This document shows, in pieces, positions 35,424 to 43,392 of a DNA stretch of 64,000 bases. The notes beneath the pieces are model-generated. The model searched no databases. It was given only the letters and a program-made list of their open reading frames with translations, and had not been told where the DNA came from. The DNA is from an uncultured Roseobacter sp. (lineage in GTDB: Bacteria; Pseudomonadota; Alphaproteobacteria; Rhodobacterales; Rhodobacteraceae): the NCBI RefSeq assembly GCF_947495025.1, contig NZ_CANLXG010000004.1:62001-126000 (forward strand), given 5' to 3'. Position 1 is the stretch's first letter; each line of letters starts with the position of its first letter. The translations under genes were made by a program, and so were the position numbers.

Positions 35424-36313
35424 TGGATCGCCTCCTCGGTCACGATCACCGGCAGTTGCGGGCCGATGATCTGCGGATTGTCATCGATGGGCTCCGTGCC
35501 ATGGTGGCGCAGGACGCGCAGAAACTCGAGCCGCTCGTAGTCGGCGGCAAGACGCACCCGCAGCTGACCACCCGGGTCCGCCGCGACCTGGCCGATCAGA
35601 AGGCCGGAGGGAAATACACCGCCGTCGCCGGAACTGACGACCCTGTCACCCGGGCGGACCTGATCAGGGTTTTCCAGAAAATCGATCAGCGGTGCCGCGG
35701 TGTTATCCCCGGCAACAATGGTTCTCTGACCAGAGGGCTGGATGGATGCGGGAATGCGGCTGGAAGCATCTGTCAGCAGGATCACCCGGGATGTGTTCTG
35801 ACCAACACCGGAAATCCGCCCGACGACGCCGATCCCGTCCATTGTTGCCCACCCTTCGATAATCCCGTCACGTGCGCCGACGTTCAGCAGGACGGACTGG
35901 CGGAACGGCGAGCCGCTGTCGGCGAGTACAACGCCCGAAATAACAGTCAGGCGCGGGTCCAGACGCACGTTGTTGAGATCCAGCAGACGGGCGTTTTCCT
36001 GTTCCAGCTGTACAGCAGCCTCTTTCCAGGCCTGCATCCGTCGCAGCTCCGAGCGCAGTTCCTGGTTCTGCTCGGCCAGTTGCTGATAGCTCTGAAAGTC
36101 ACGCAACAGGCTGACAGCACCTGTCACCGGCGCCATCGCCCAGTCCAGACCCGGTACAAACCGGTCAGTGATCTGCGCGCGGAACCGTTCGACCCGCGGA
36201 CTGTCGATCCGCCACAACAGAAAAATACCCAGCAGGCACAGCACCAGCACGGCAATCAGCAACCGGCGCAGGGGGCCGGTGAAGTCGCTGGTCTGAGATC
36301 TGTCTCTGGCCAT
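35420..36313 (-). CDS. mreC: Rod-shape determining protein MreC
   Basis: A 297-residue bitopic protein. A membrane anchor (residues 17-34) is followed by a coiled coil (about 66-108, LAEQNQELRSELRRMQAWKE) and the MreC beta-barrel domain with VVGRISGVGQNTSRVILLTD and RPGDRVVSSGDGGVFPSGL. MreC links the MreB filament to PBP2 in the periplasm. It starts 75 bases downstream of mreB in the same operon. Confidence 0.94.
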   Translation of the reverse strand: MARDRSQTSDFTGPLRRLLIAVLVLCLLGIFLLWRIDSPRVERFRAQITDRFVPGLDWAMAPVTGAVSLLRDFQSYQQLAEQNQELRSELRRMQAWKEAAVQLEQENARLLDLNNVRLDPRLTVISGVVLADSGSPFRQSVLLNVGARDGIIEGWATMDGIGVVGRISGVGQNTSRVILLTDASSRIPASIQPSGQRTIVAGDNTAAPLIDFLENPDQVRPGDRVVSSGDGGVFPSGLLIGQVAADPGGQLRVRLAADYERLEFLRVLRHHGTEPIDDNPQIIGPQLPVIVTEEAIQ

Positions 36314-36388
36314 CAGCGGCGGGTCTCCTGCCCCGGGTCAGGCAGGGCAGTCCTGCCGCAGTCGGGGTACGTCGTTTATGATCTCTGC

Positions 36389-37438
36389 TCAGCTTTCGTA
36401 GTCGATCGCGTGACGCAGTTGTTTTTCGTATTCGAGCGCTTTGCCCGTGCCAAGCGCCACACAGTTGAGCGACTCATCTGCGATTGACACCGCAAGACCG
36501 GTCTGTTCGCGCAGCGCCAGATCAAGATCGCCCAGCAGGGCACCGCCACCGGTCAGCATCACCCCGCGGTCAACGATATCGGCGGCCAGATCAGGCGGTG
36601 TCGTTTCAAGGGCCGTCATCACAGCCTCGCAGATCTGCTGGACCGGCTCTGCCAGCGCTTCGGCGATCTGCGCCTGGGTAACTTCGATTTCTTTGGGAAC
36701 ACCGTTCAGCAGGTCACGTCCACGGATCTGCATTGACGTGCCACGGCCGTCATCGGGCATGCGCGCCGTGCCAATAGAGGTCTTGATCCGCTCAGCCGTG
36801 GTTTCCCCGACCAGAAGGTTCTGCTGCCGGCGCAGATAACTGATGATCGCCTCGTCCATCCGGTCGCCACCGACGCGGACCGAGCGGGCATAGACGATAT
36901 CACCCAGAGACAGGACCGCGACCTCGGTCGTACCACCGCCGATGTCGACAACCATGTTCCCCGTGGGGTCGGTGATCGGCATGCCGGCACCAATGGCGGC
37001 CGCGATGGGCTCGGCAATCAGCCCGGCGCGGCGGGCACCGGCGCTCATGACCGACTGACGGATGGCGCGTTTCTCGACAGGTGTGGCACCATGGGGCACA
37101 CAGACGATGATCTTGGGCTTGCCAAAAAAGGTCGAGCGTTTGTGCACTTTGCGGATAAAATGCTTGATCATCTCTTCGGCGGTATCAAAATCGGCGATCA
37201 CCCCTTCACGCATCGGGCGGATCGCTTCGATACTGCCTGGCGTCCTTCCCAGCATCAGTTTCGCGTCTTCGCCAACGGCGAGCACTTTCTTGACGCCGTC
37301 TTTTATATGGTAGGCAACAACTGATGGTTCTGACAGAACCACGCCCTTGCCTTTCACGTAGACCAGCGTGTTCGCTGTCCCGAGGTCAATCGCCATGTCT
37401 GATGAAAACAGACCGCGAAAACTGTCGAATATTGCCAT
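36389..37438 (-). CDS. mreB: Rod-shape determining actin homologue MreB
   Basis: A 349-residue actin-like ATPase, the usual length. The phosphate-1 loop is AIDLGTANTLVYVKGKG, the phosphate-2 region VVDIGGGTTEVAVLSLG and the adenosine motif LTGGGALLGDLDL. MreB filaments direct the elongation machinery encoded downstream. It heads the operon mreB-mreC-mreD-mrdA-rodA on the minus strand. Confidence 0.97.
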   Translation of the reverse strand: MAIFDSFRGLFSSDMAIDLGTANTLVYVKGKGVVLSEPSVVAYHIKDGVKKVLAVGEDAKLMLGRTPGSIEAIRPMREGVIADFDTAEEMIKHFIRKVHKRSTFFGKPKIIVCVPHGATPVEKRAIRQSVMSAGARRAGLIAEPIAAAIGAGMPITDPTGNMVVDIGGGTTEVAVLSLGDIVYARSVRVGGDRMDEAIISYLRRQQNLLVGETTAERIKTSIGTARMPDDGRGTSMQIRGRDLLNGVPKEIEVTQAQIAEALAEPVQQICEAVMTALETTPPDLAADIVDRGVMLTGGGALLGDLDLALREQTGLAVSIADESLNCVALGTGKALEYEKQLRHAIDYES

Positions 37439-37570
37439 GAGGTATAAACCCTGCCCGAATGCCGTTGATCCGTGCCCTGAAAGGCCCGGTTGCCCAGTGT
37501 TATATGCTTAGGCGCGCTATGGTGAAAGGGGCGTTAACGATGATCCGGGCATCATCTTGCCATTACGTTG

Positions 37571-37597
37571 CGATTGTATCGCAGCGCGCAACAATCG
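37571..37597. repeat. Inverted repeat upstream of mreB
   Basis: CGATTGT (37571-37577) and its exact complement ACAATCG (37591-37597) are separated by 13 bases, about 130 bases upstream of mreB. It could be a regulator site. Nothing else I recognise lies in 37439-37648 apart from the leuA-end hairpin. Confidence 0.35.
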
Positions 37598-37606
37598 AGC
37601 AGGCCC

Positions 37607-37633
37607 CCCGGGCCGGTCGCAGACCGGTCCGGG
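37607..37633 (-). terminator. Strong hairpin after leuA, without a T-run
   Basis: Two 12-base arms (37607-37618 and 37622-37633), pairing at all but one position in the minus-strand RNA, enclose a three-base loop, starting 15 bases after the leuA stop. No T-run follows, so termination may be inefficient or rho-assisted. Confidence 0.45.
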
Positions 37634-37648
37634 CGCTGATTTAGTGGG

Positions 37649-39217
37649 TCAGCTGACGTCTTTGTAGCTGATTTCGCGGCGGTCTTTTCCACCCTTTTCG
37701 CGCCGTACCAGCAGGCGGTTCAGCGCGTGGATATAGGCAAGGGCCGAAGCAACGACGGTGTCTGTATGGGCCGACTGGCCGGTGACGATCCGGCCTTCTT
37801 CTTCCATACGTACCGAAACCGTTGCCTGAGCGTCCGTGCCTTCGGTCACGGCCTGCACCTGGTAAAGCTGCAGGCGTGCGCTGTGTTCAACCAGCGCCTT
37901 GATCGCGTTGAACGAGGCGTCAACAGGGCCATCGCCGGTCTGGGTCGTCGACTTTTCAGCGCCATCAATCACGAGCGTCATATCCGCTTGCTGGGGGCCG
38001 TCTGTGCCGCAGACCACGCGCAGGGATTTCAGCTGGATCCGGTCGTTTTCAGGGTCAGACGAGGTGCGCATCAGGGCAATCAGGTCATCGTCATAGATTT
38101 CCTTTTTCCGGTCTGCCAGTTCCTTGAACCGCACAAAGACGTCCTTGAGCTGGTTGTCCCCCAGCTCAAACCCGAGGTTCTCCAGCTTGGAACGCAGCGC
38201 CGCGCGACCGGAGTGTTTGCCCATGACGATGTTGGTTTCAGTCAGGCCCACATCCTCGGGACGCATGATCTCGAAGGTTTCAGCGTTCTTGAGCATCCCG
38301 TCCTGGTGGATGCCGCTTTCGTGTGCAAAAGCGTTCTTGCCGACAATCGCTTTGTTGAACTGAACCGGAAATCCCGACACGGTGGCCACACGGCGCGAGA
38401 TATTCATGAGTTTTGTCGCGTCAACGCTGGTCTGGTACGGCATGATGTCATTGCGCACTTTCATGGCCATGACGACTTCCTCGAGCGCTGTGTTCCCCGC
38501 CCGCTCACCCAGCCCGTTGATCGTGCACTCGATCTGCCGTGCGCCTGCTTCAACTGCTGCCAGACTGTTGGCTGTCGCCATGCCGAGGTCATTGTGACAA
38601 TGCGTTGCAAAGGTGATGGTGTCGGCACCGGGCACGCGCTCAAGCAGCATGCGGATCAGTCCGGCAGACTCCCGCGGTGCCGTATATCCAACGGTGTCCG
38701 GGATATTGATTGTGGTGGCCCCGCATTTGATCGCGATCTCGACCACGCGGCACAGGTAATCATCCTCGGTCCGGGTGGCGTCCATCGGCGACCACTGCAC
38801 GTTTTCACACAGGTTACGGGCGTGGGTCACCGTCTGCTCGATGCGTTCCGCCATCTGATCCATATCCAGATTAGGGATCGCCCGGTGCAGCGGCGAGGTG
38901 CCGATAAATGTGTGGATACGGGGCTTTGCTGCGTGCCTGACGGCGTCCCAGCAACGGTCAATATCACCCGGTTGTGCACGGGCCAGTCCGCAGATGACGC
39001 TGTTTTTTGCCAGCTTTGCGATCTCGCTCACGGCGGCAAAATCGCCCTCAGAAGCGATCGGAAATCCGGCCTCGATAATATCGACGCCCATTTCATCCAG
39101 CAGCCCGGCAATTTCCAGCTTTTCGGCATGGGTCATGGTCGCACCGGGGCTTTGTTCGCCATCGCGCAATGTGGTGTCAAAAATGAGGACGCGGTCCTGT
39201 CCGGCTTTATCTGTCAT
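37649..39217 (-). CDS. leuA: 2-isopropylmalate synthase
   Basis: A 522-residue enzyme for the first committed step of leucine synthesis, condensing acetyl-CoA with 2-oxoisovalerate. The catalytic start DTTLRDGEQSPGATM is followed by HCHNDLGMATANSLAAVEAG with the metal-binding His pair and GLGERAGNTALEEV. The C-terminal third is the LeuA regulatory domain that senses leucine. The Shine-Dalgarno is weak (GAAAGAA). A leader peptide and hairpin lie just upstream and are described separately. Confidence 0.97.
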   Translation of the reverse strand: MTDKAGQDRVLIFDTTLRDGEQSPGATMTHAEKLEIAGLLDEMGVDIIEAGFPIASEGDFAAVSEIAKLAKNSVICGLARAQPGDIDRCWDAVRHAAKPRIHTFIGTSPLHRAIPNLDMDQMAERIEQTVTHARNLCENVQWSPMDATRTEDDYLCRVVEIAIKCGATTINIPDTVGYTAPRESAGLIRMLLERVPGADTITFATHCHNDLGMATANSLAAVEAGARQIECTINGLGERAGNTALEEVVMAMKVRNDIMPYQTSVDATKLMNISRRVATVSGFPVQFNKAIVGKNAFAHESGIHQDGMLKNAETFEIMRPEDVGLTETNIVMGKHSGRAALRSKLENLGFELGDNQLKDVFVRFKELADRKKEIYDDDLIALMRTSSDPENDRIQLKSLRVVCGTDGPQQADMTLVIDGAEKSTTQTGDGPVDASFNAIKALVEHSARLQLYQVQAVTEGTDAQATVSVRMEEEGRIVTGQSAHTDTVVASALAYIHALNRLLVRREKGGKDRREISYKDVS

Positions 39218-39265
39218 ATCGGAATTCTTTCATTGTCTGCTGTGTGTCCTGGCGCGCGGGCGATC

Positions 39266-39301
39266 CCTCTGAGCGGGCGCGCCGAAGGGCACGCTCAGAG
39301 G
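39266..39301 (-). promoter_or_regulatory. Hairpin of the candidate leuA leader
   Basis: Perfect 10-base arms CCTCTGAGCG/CGCTCAGAGG (39292-39301 and 39266-39275) form a stem that covers the stop codon of the leader peptide and ends 48 bases before the leuA start. No T-run follows. It could work as an attenuator stem that depends on ribosome position. Confidence 0.5.
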
Positions 39302-39351
39302 CGCGTTAGCAGCAGTGCTGCAGCGGCGGACAGGGTGCGCGCGGAGAACAT
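39295..39351 (-). CDS. leuL: Candidate leucine leader peptide of leuA
   Basis: An 18-residue open frame, MFSARTLSAAAALLLTRL, sits 77 bases upstream of leuA. Five of its residues are Leu, three of them consecutive (codons CTG, CTG, CTA) and one immediately before the stop. The stop TGA lies inside the 10-base stem described above, as expected for ribosome-mediated attenuation. An in-frame ATG at 39372 would lengthen it by seven codons; neither start has a strong Shine-Dalgarno. Leucine leader attenuation of leuA is known from comparative work in Proteobacteria; here it is inferred from sequence. Confidence 0.55.
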   Translation of the reverse strand: MFSARTLSAAAALLLTRL

Positions 39352-39473
39352 ATGTTCAGCAGCTTTCGTCATCACGGCAGTTATACCGCAGGCTCCGTAA
39401 ATGGAAAGAGGCTTTTCGCGGCCTCTTTGCGCTGTGACTTGAACCGCTGTGCCGGGCGGCTAGGTGGCCGGGT

Positions 39474-40139
39474 ATGAGACGAATTCTTATGATTGGTGCG
39501 TCGGGCGGCATAGGCGCCGCAATGACGAATGCATTGCGCGCACGGGGCGACGAAGTGGTGACACTGTCCCGCTCTGCCGACGGGCTGGATGTGACGGACG
39601 AGGCTTCTGTTGCCACTCTGGTGGGGGCACAGCAGGGGCCTTTTGATCTTGTGTTTGTGGCAACCGGCGCACTGGAGATCAACAAGGCCGCGCCGGAAAA
39701 ATCCATCAAATCGGTGACATCGCGTGCCATGATGGATCAGTTCGCTCTGAACGCGGTCGGCCCGGCACTGGTGCTGCGCCACGCGGCTGACCTGCTGCCC
39801 CGTGACCGTGTGGCCATGGTGGCCGTCCTGTCGGCGCGCGTGGGGTCTGTCGGCGACAACCGCATGGGCGGGTGGATCAGCTACCGGAGCGCAAAGGCGG
39901 CGGTAAATCAGATTGTGCACACGGCCGCCATCGAACTGTCGCGAAGCCACAGACACAGCATCTGTATCGCACTGCATCCCGGTACGGTGGCCACGCCCTT
40001 CACAGAAAAATACCTTGGCCGGCACCCCGCTGTGGCTGCGGATGAGGCCGCGGACAACCTGATCCGTGTGATGGAGGGCCTGAGCCCGGAGGATACAGGC
40101 CGGTTTTTCGACTGGGCCGGAAAAGAGGTGCCCTGGTGA
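39474..40139 (+). CDS. Short-chain dehydrogenase/reductase (CsgA/C-factor-like)
   Basis: A 221-residue Rossmann-fold oxidoreductase. The cofactor loop ILMIGASGGIGAAM is at the N-terminus, the catalytic Tyr-x-x-x-Lys is in GWISYRSAKAAVNQ, and the Ser position lies in VLSARVGSVGDN. Substrate is unknown. It overlaps the photolyase start by four bases (GTGA), so the two are cotranslated; I know this SDR-photolyase pairing from related alphaproteobacteria, which may hint at a role in light stress. Confidence 0.88.
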   Translation: MRRILMIGASGGIGAAMTNALRARGDEVVTLSRSADGLDVTDEASVATLVGAQQGPFDLVFVATGALEINKAAPEKSIKSVTSRAMMDQFALNAVGPALVLRHAADLLPRDRVAMVAVLSARVGSVGDNRMGGWISYRSAKAAVNQIVHTAAIELSRSHRHSICIALHPGTVATPFTEKYLGRHPAVAADEAADNLIRVMEGLSPEDTGRFFDWAGKEVPW

Positions 40140-41662
40140 GCCGCCTTGTTCTGGTTCTTGGCGACCAGTTGTCGCAAAACCTGAGCGCGCTGCAGGAAGC
40201 GGACCGGGGCAGCGATACGGTCGTCATGGCCGAGGTTGCCGATGAAGCTTCCTATGTCCGGCACCACCCCAGGAAAATCGCGCTGGTTTTTGCCGCCATG
40301 CGCAAGTTCGCTGCTGCCCTGCGGGAGGATGGCTGGAAGGTCGCCTATGCGGAACTGGATGATACCGACAACGCCGGATCCATCGTGGGTGAGTTGCTTC
40401 GCCGGGCAGAACAGACCGGTGCAGATGAAGTACTTGCCACGGAGCCAGGAGAGTGGCGGCTGATTTCCGCACTGAAACACGCGCCGCTCAGGGTGCGGAT
40501 CCTGCAGGACACCAGATTCATCGCGTCACACAGTGATTTTGAAACCTGGGCGGAAGGGCGCAAGCAACTGCGGATGGAGTATTTCTATCGCGATATGCGG
40601 CGTAAAACCGGCCTGCTGATGGAGGGTGAAAAGCCTGCAGGAGACAAATGGAACTATGATCACGATAACCGGAAACCAGCGCCCGATGAGGTCGATTTCT
40701 CAGGACCGATGCAGTTTACACCCGACGAGGTCACAGAAGATGTGCTGGAGCTCGTAGAGGCGCGGTTTGGTGATCATTTTGGTGACCTGCGACCCTTTCA
40801 CTTTGCCACCACCCGGGGCGAGGCGCGCCGGGCTCTGGCACATTTTATAAAAAACGCTCTGCCGAAGTTCGGTGATTTTCAGGATGCGATGCTGAACGAT
40901 AACAGGTTTCTGTATCACGCGGTGATTTCCCCTTATCTGAACATCGGGTTGCTGGATCCGCTGGAGGTCTGCGAGGCAGCGGCAGAGGCCTGGAAGGCTG
41001 GCGATGTGCCGATCAACGCCGCCGAAGGTTTTATCCGCCAGATCATCGGCTGGCGGGAGTATGTGCGGGGCATCTATTTCCTCGAGGGGCCGGACTATCC
41101 CGCGCGCAATGGTCTGGGGCATGACCGGGCGTTGCCGGCGCTCTACTGGGGCGGAAAGACAGATATGAACTGTCTGTCAAAAGCGGTGGAGCAGACGCGC
41201 GCAGAAGCCTACGCCCATCACATCCAACGCCTTATGGTGACAGGGAATTTCGGCCTGCTGGCCGGGGTCAGCCCGACCGAACTGCACGAATGGTATCTGG
41301 CCGTTTATGCCGATGCCTTTGAATGGGTCGAAGCACCCAACACCGTCGGAATGAGCCAGTTTGCAGATGGCGGTGTGATCGCCTCCAAGCCCTATGTGTC
41401 CAGCGGCGCCTATATCAACCGTATGTCGGATTACTGTAAGAACTGCGACTATTCGGTCAGCAAAAAGACGGGTGAGGGGGCCTGTCCCTTCAATCTGCTT
41501 TACTGGCATTTTCTTGACCGCCACCGGGACCGGTTCGAGGGCAATCCGCGCATGGGAAACATGTACAGGACCTGGGACCGGATGGATGCGGCGCGACGGG
41601 AAACAGTTTTGCGCGAGGCCAGCGAATTTCTGGACCGTCTGGATGCGGGCGAGCAGGTCTAG
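40136..41662 (+). CDS. phrB: Iron-sulphur bacterial cryptochrome/(6-4) photolyase (FeS-BCP class)
   Basis: A 508-residue flavoprotein of the prokaryotic (6-4) photolyase class, starting with GTG (LVLVLGDQLSQNLSAL). The FAD-binding region includes FIRQIIGWREYVRGIYFL and HIQRLMVTGNFGLLAGVSP. Four Cys at 346, 434, 437 and 450 match, with a constant offset of four, the 4Fe-4S ligands known in the Agrobacterium PhrB/Rhodobacter CryB group as I recall their numbering. It probably repairs (6-4) photoproducts or senses blue light. Confidence 0.93.
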   Translation: MSRLVLVLGDQLSQNLSALQEADRGSDTVVMAEVADEASYVRHHPRKIALVFAAMRKFAAALREDGWKVAYAELDDTDNAGSIVGELLRRAEQTGADEVLATEPGEWRLISALKHAPLRVRILQDTRFIASHSDFETWAEGRKQLRMEYFYRDMRRKTGLLMEGEKPAGDKWNYDHDNRKPAPDEVDFSGPMQFTPDEVTEDVLELVEARFGDHFGDLRPFHFATTRGEARRALAHFIKNALPKFGDFQDAMLNDNRFLYHAVISPYLNIGLLDPLEVCEAAAEAWKAGDVPINAAEGFIRQIIGWREYVRGIYFLEGPDYPARNGLGHDRALPALYWGGKTDMNCLSKAVEQTRAEAYAHHIQRLMVTGNFGLLAGVSPTELHEWYLAVYADAFEWVEAPNTVGMSQFADGGVIASKPYVSSGAYINRMSDYCKNCDYSVSKKTGEGACPFNLLYWHFLDRHRDRFEGNPRMGNMYRTWDRMDAARRETVLREASEFLDRLDAGEQV

Positions 41663-41777
41663 CGCTTCATACTCTCACGCTGACCGGCATGATCTGTGAC
41701 GTCGGTTGTGGCGCTGACCTCTCTGGGATCGCAGAGCCGCACAGGCCTGCTCCACCACCCTGCTGCACCCAATCTGC

Positions 41778-42401
41778 TCAGGTTTTGCGCGCAACCACAT
41801 AGCGGGACGGAACGGCCCCGCTACCGTCAAAGGTTTCCACGATCTGAAAGCCTGCTGCTGTGATCATCGCGTCATGTTCCCCGATCGTGCGGAATGCAAC
41901 GAAAGGGACGCGCCCGGTCAGGTGCAGAAGCGGCAGGCCGATACGCAGCAGAGGGAACCACAGCGGAGGCCGCGCCGGCGCCACCGTTGTCTTGGAAATG
42001 AACAGGCCACCGGGCTCAAGAAGGCTGTGCACCCGCCGCAGGACGGAAGGCATGTCACGCAGCAGATGCAGCAGGTTAAGAGCCAGTACCGCGTCATATT
42101 CACGGTCCAGCAGGCGGGGCTCTGACCAGCCGGCTGTCAGCAGTTCCAGATTGTCAGGTGTCTGTTTGATCCGCGCCTCGGCAATCATACCAGCCGAGAC
42201 GTCTGTGGCCGTGTACCGCGCCACACCATCCGCCAGCCGGATCGCCGTCGAACCGGTGCCGCAACCCAGTTCAAGGACCCTGTCGCCAGAGCCCAGATAA
42301 CTGCGGGTGCGCCCCAGCGTGTATTCATAGGACTTCATGTCGCGGATTGGCTGGCGCGCATATTTAGGGGCGATTCTGTCCCAGAAAGCTGTGGGGTTCA
42401 T
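41778..42401 (-). CDS. Class I SAM-dependent methyltransferase
   Basis: A 207-residue methyltransferase. The SAM-binding motif I is VLELGCGTGSTAIRLA, the acidic motif follows at YTATDVSAGMIAEA, and the post-motif region is LLEPGGLFISKT. The ATG at 42401 is preceded by AAGGAGA; the frame extends upstream to 42710 only by overlapping the LysR gene. Substrate is unknown; the fold resembles UbiE/Coq5-like small-molecule enzymes. It is divergent from the LysR gene and is a likely target of it. Confidence 0.87.
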   Translation of the reverse strand: MNPTAFWDRIAPKYARQPIRDMKSYEYTLGRTRSYLGSGDRVLELGCGTGSTAIRLADGVARYTATDVSAGMIAEARIKQTPDNLELLTAGWSEPRLLDREYDAVLALNLLHLLRDMPSVLRRVHSLLEPGGLFISKTTVAPARPPLWFPLLRIGLPLLHLTGRVPFVAFRTIGEHDAMITAAGFQIVETFDGSGAVPSRYVVARKT

Positions 42402-42432
42402 AGCATGTCTCCTTACCTGATCAGAAAATGAC

Positions 42433-42485
42433 ATATGCAGATAGTGAAAGGAATTGCCTGAAAGTGTCGGGGTGATATGCATATC
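42433..42485. promoter_or_regulatory. Twin ATATGCA-type sites between the methyltransferase and LysR genes
   Basis: ATATGCAGAT at 42433-42442 and ATATGCATAT at 42475-42484 differ at one position and are 42 bases apart, four helical turns. The second is the core of the 12-base palindrome GATATGCATATC (42474-42485) that covers the first possible LysR start codon. Likely binding sites for the LysR product itself; found by eye. Confidence 0.45.
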
Positions 42486-43388
42486 TGTATGGATCAGCCC
42501 ACTAACAGTTTTGACTGGACCCAAAGTCGCGCGTTTCTGGCGGCGGTGGATGCGGGGTCGCTTTCCGGTGCTGCGCGGTTGCTGGGTCTGGCGCAACCAA
42601 CCGTGGGAAGGCAGATATCGGCCCTTGAGCAGGATCTCGGCGTGCTTCTGTTCGAGCGCAGCGGGCGCAGTCTGGCGCTGACCCGCGCGGGCCTTGACCT
42701 TGTGGAGCATGTGCGCGCAATGGAGGCGGCTGCCAACCGGGTTGCGCTTTCAGCTTCCGGCCAGTCGCAGGCGGTCGAAGGGCTCGTACGGATTACCGCA
42801 AGCGACATCTTCTCGGCCTATCTGTTGCCGCGGGCACTGAAACAGATAGAGGCGCTGGCGCCGCAACTGGAGATTGACCTTGTCGCCTCGAATGAGGTGC
42901 GCGATCTGATCCGGCGCGAGGCGGACATCGCCGTGCGGCACGTGCGCCCCGAACAGCCGGACCTGATTGCAAAAAAGGTCCGTACGTCGACCGCACGGTT
43001 TTATGCGACCCCGGAGTATCTCAAGCGACATGGCACTCCGGCCACGCTGGAGGCGCTCGCGCAGCATCGTTTCATCAGCTTTACTGATACAGACCAGATG
43101 ATCGCGCACATGAAGGGGATCGGCCTCGAACTGAAGCGCCGCAACTTCCGTTACGGATCTGCCAGCGGTATTGTCGCGTGGGAGCTGGTGCGGCAGGGCT
43201 TTGGCGTCACGATCATGTCAGAAGACGTAGGTGCTATGACCCCCGAAGTCGTACCGGTCCTGCCCGAAATGGATCCTGTCACCTTTCCGACATGGCTTGT
43301 CACGCACCGGGAACTGCACACCAGTCGCCGGATCAGGCTGGTCTTTGATATTCTGGCCGGTTTTCTGGAAAAGCAACACCGGGTGTGA
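42477..43388 (+). CDS. LysR family transcriptional regulator
   Basis: A 303-residue regulator. The N-terminal winged helix-turn-helix reads FLAAVDAGSLSGAARLLGLAQPTVGRQISALEQDLG, of which the first 20 residues are the recognition core. An effector-binding domain follows, starting VRITASDIFSAYLLP. The ATG at 42477 is used with GGGG upstream; the ATG at 42489 would place a palindrome just before the start instead. Divergent orientation suggests control of the methyltransferase gene and of itself. Effector unknown. Confidence 0.9.
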   Translation: MHICMDQPTNSFDWTQSRAFLAAVDAGSLSGAARLLGLAQPTVGRQISALEQDLGVLLFERSGRSLALTRAGLDLVEHVRAMEAAANRVALSASGQSQAVEGLVRITASDIFSAYLLPRALKQIEALAPQLEIDLVASNEVRDLIRREADIAVRHVRPEQPDLIAKKVRTSTARFYATPEYLKRHGTPATLEALAQHRFISFTDTDQMIAHMKGIGLELKRRNFRYGSASGIVAWELVRQGFGVTIMSEDVGAMTPEVVPVLPEMDPVTFPTWLVTHRELHTSRRIRLVFDILAGFLEKQHRV

Positions 43389-43392
43389 CCGG

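Noticed and set aside
37727..39400. Frame of 557 codons antisense to leuA
   Set aside because: Covers the whole of leuA in the opposite strand; residue pattern mirrors LeuA codons and shows no family.
42402..42710. N-terminal extension of the methyltransferase frame
   Set aside because: It overlaps the LysR gene and its regulatory region, while the ATG at 42401 has a good Shine-Dalgarno and the right N-terminus.
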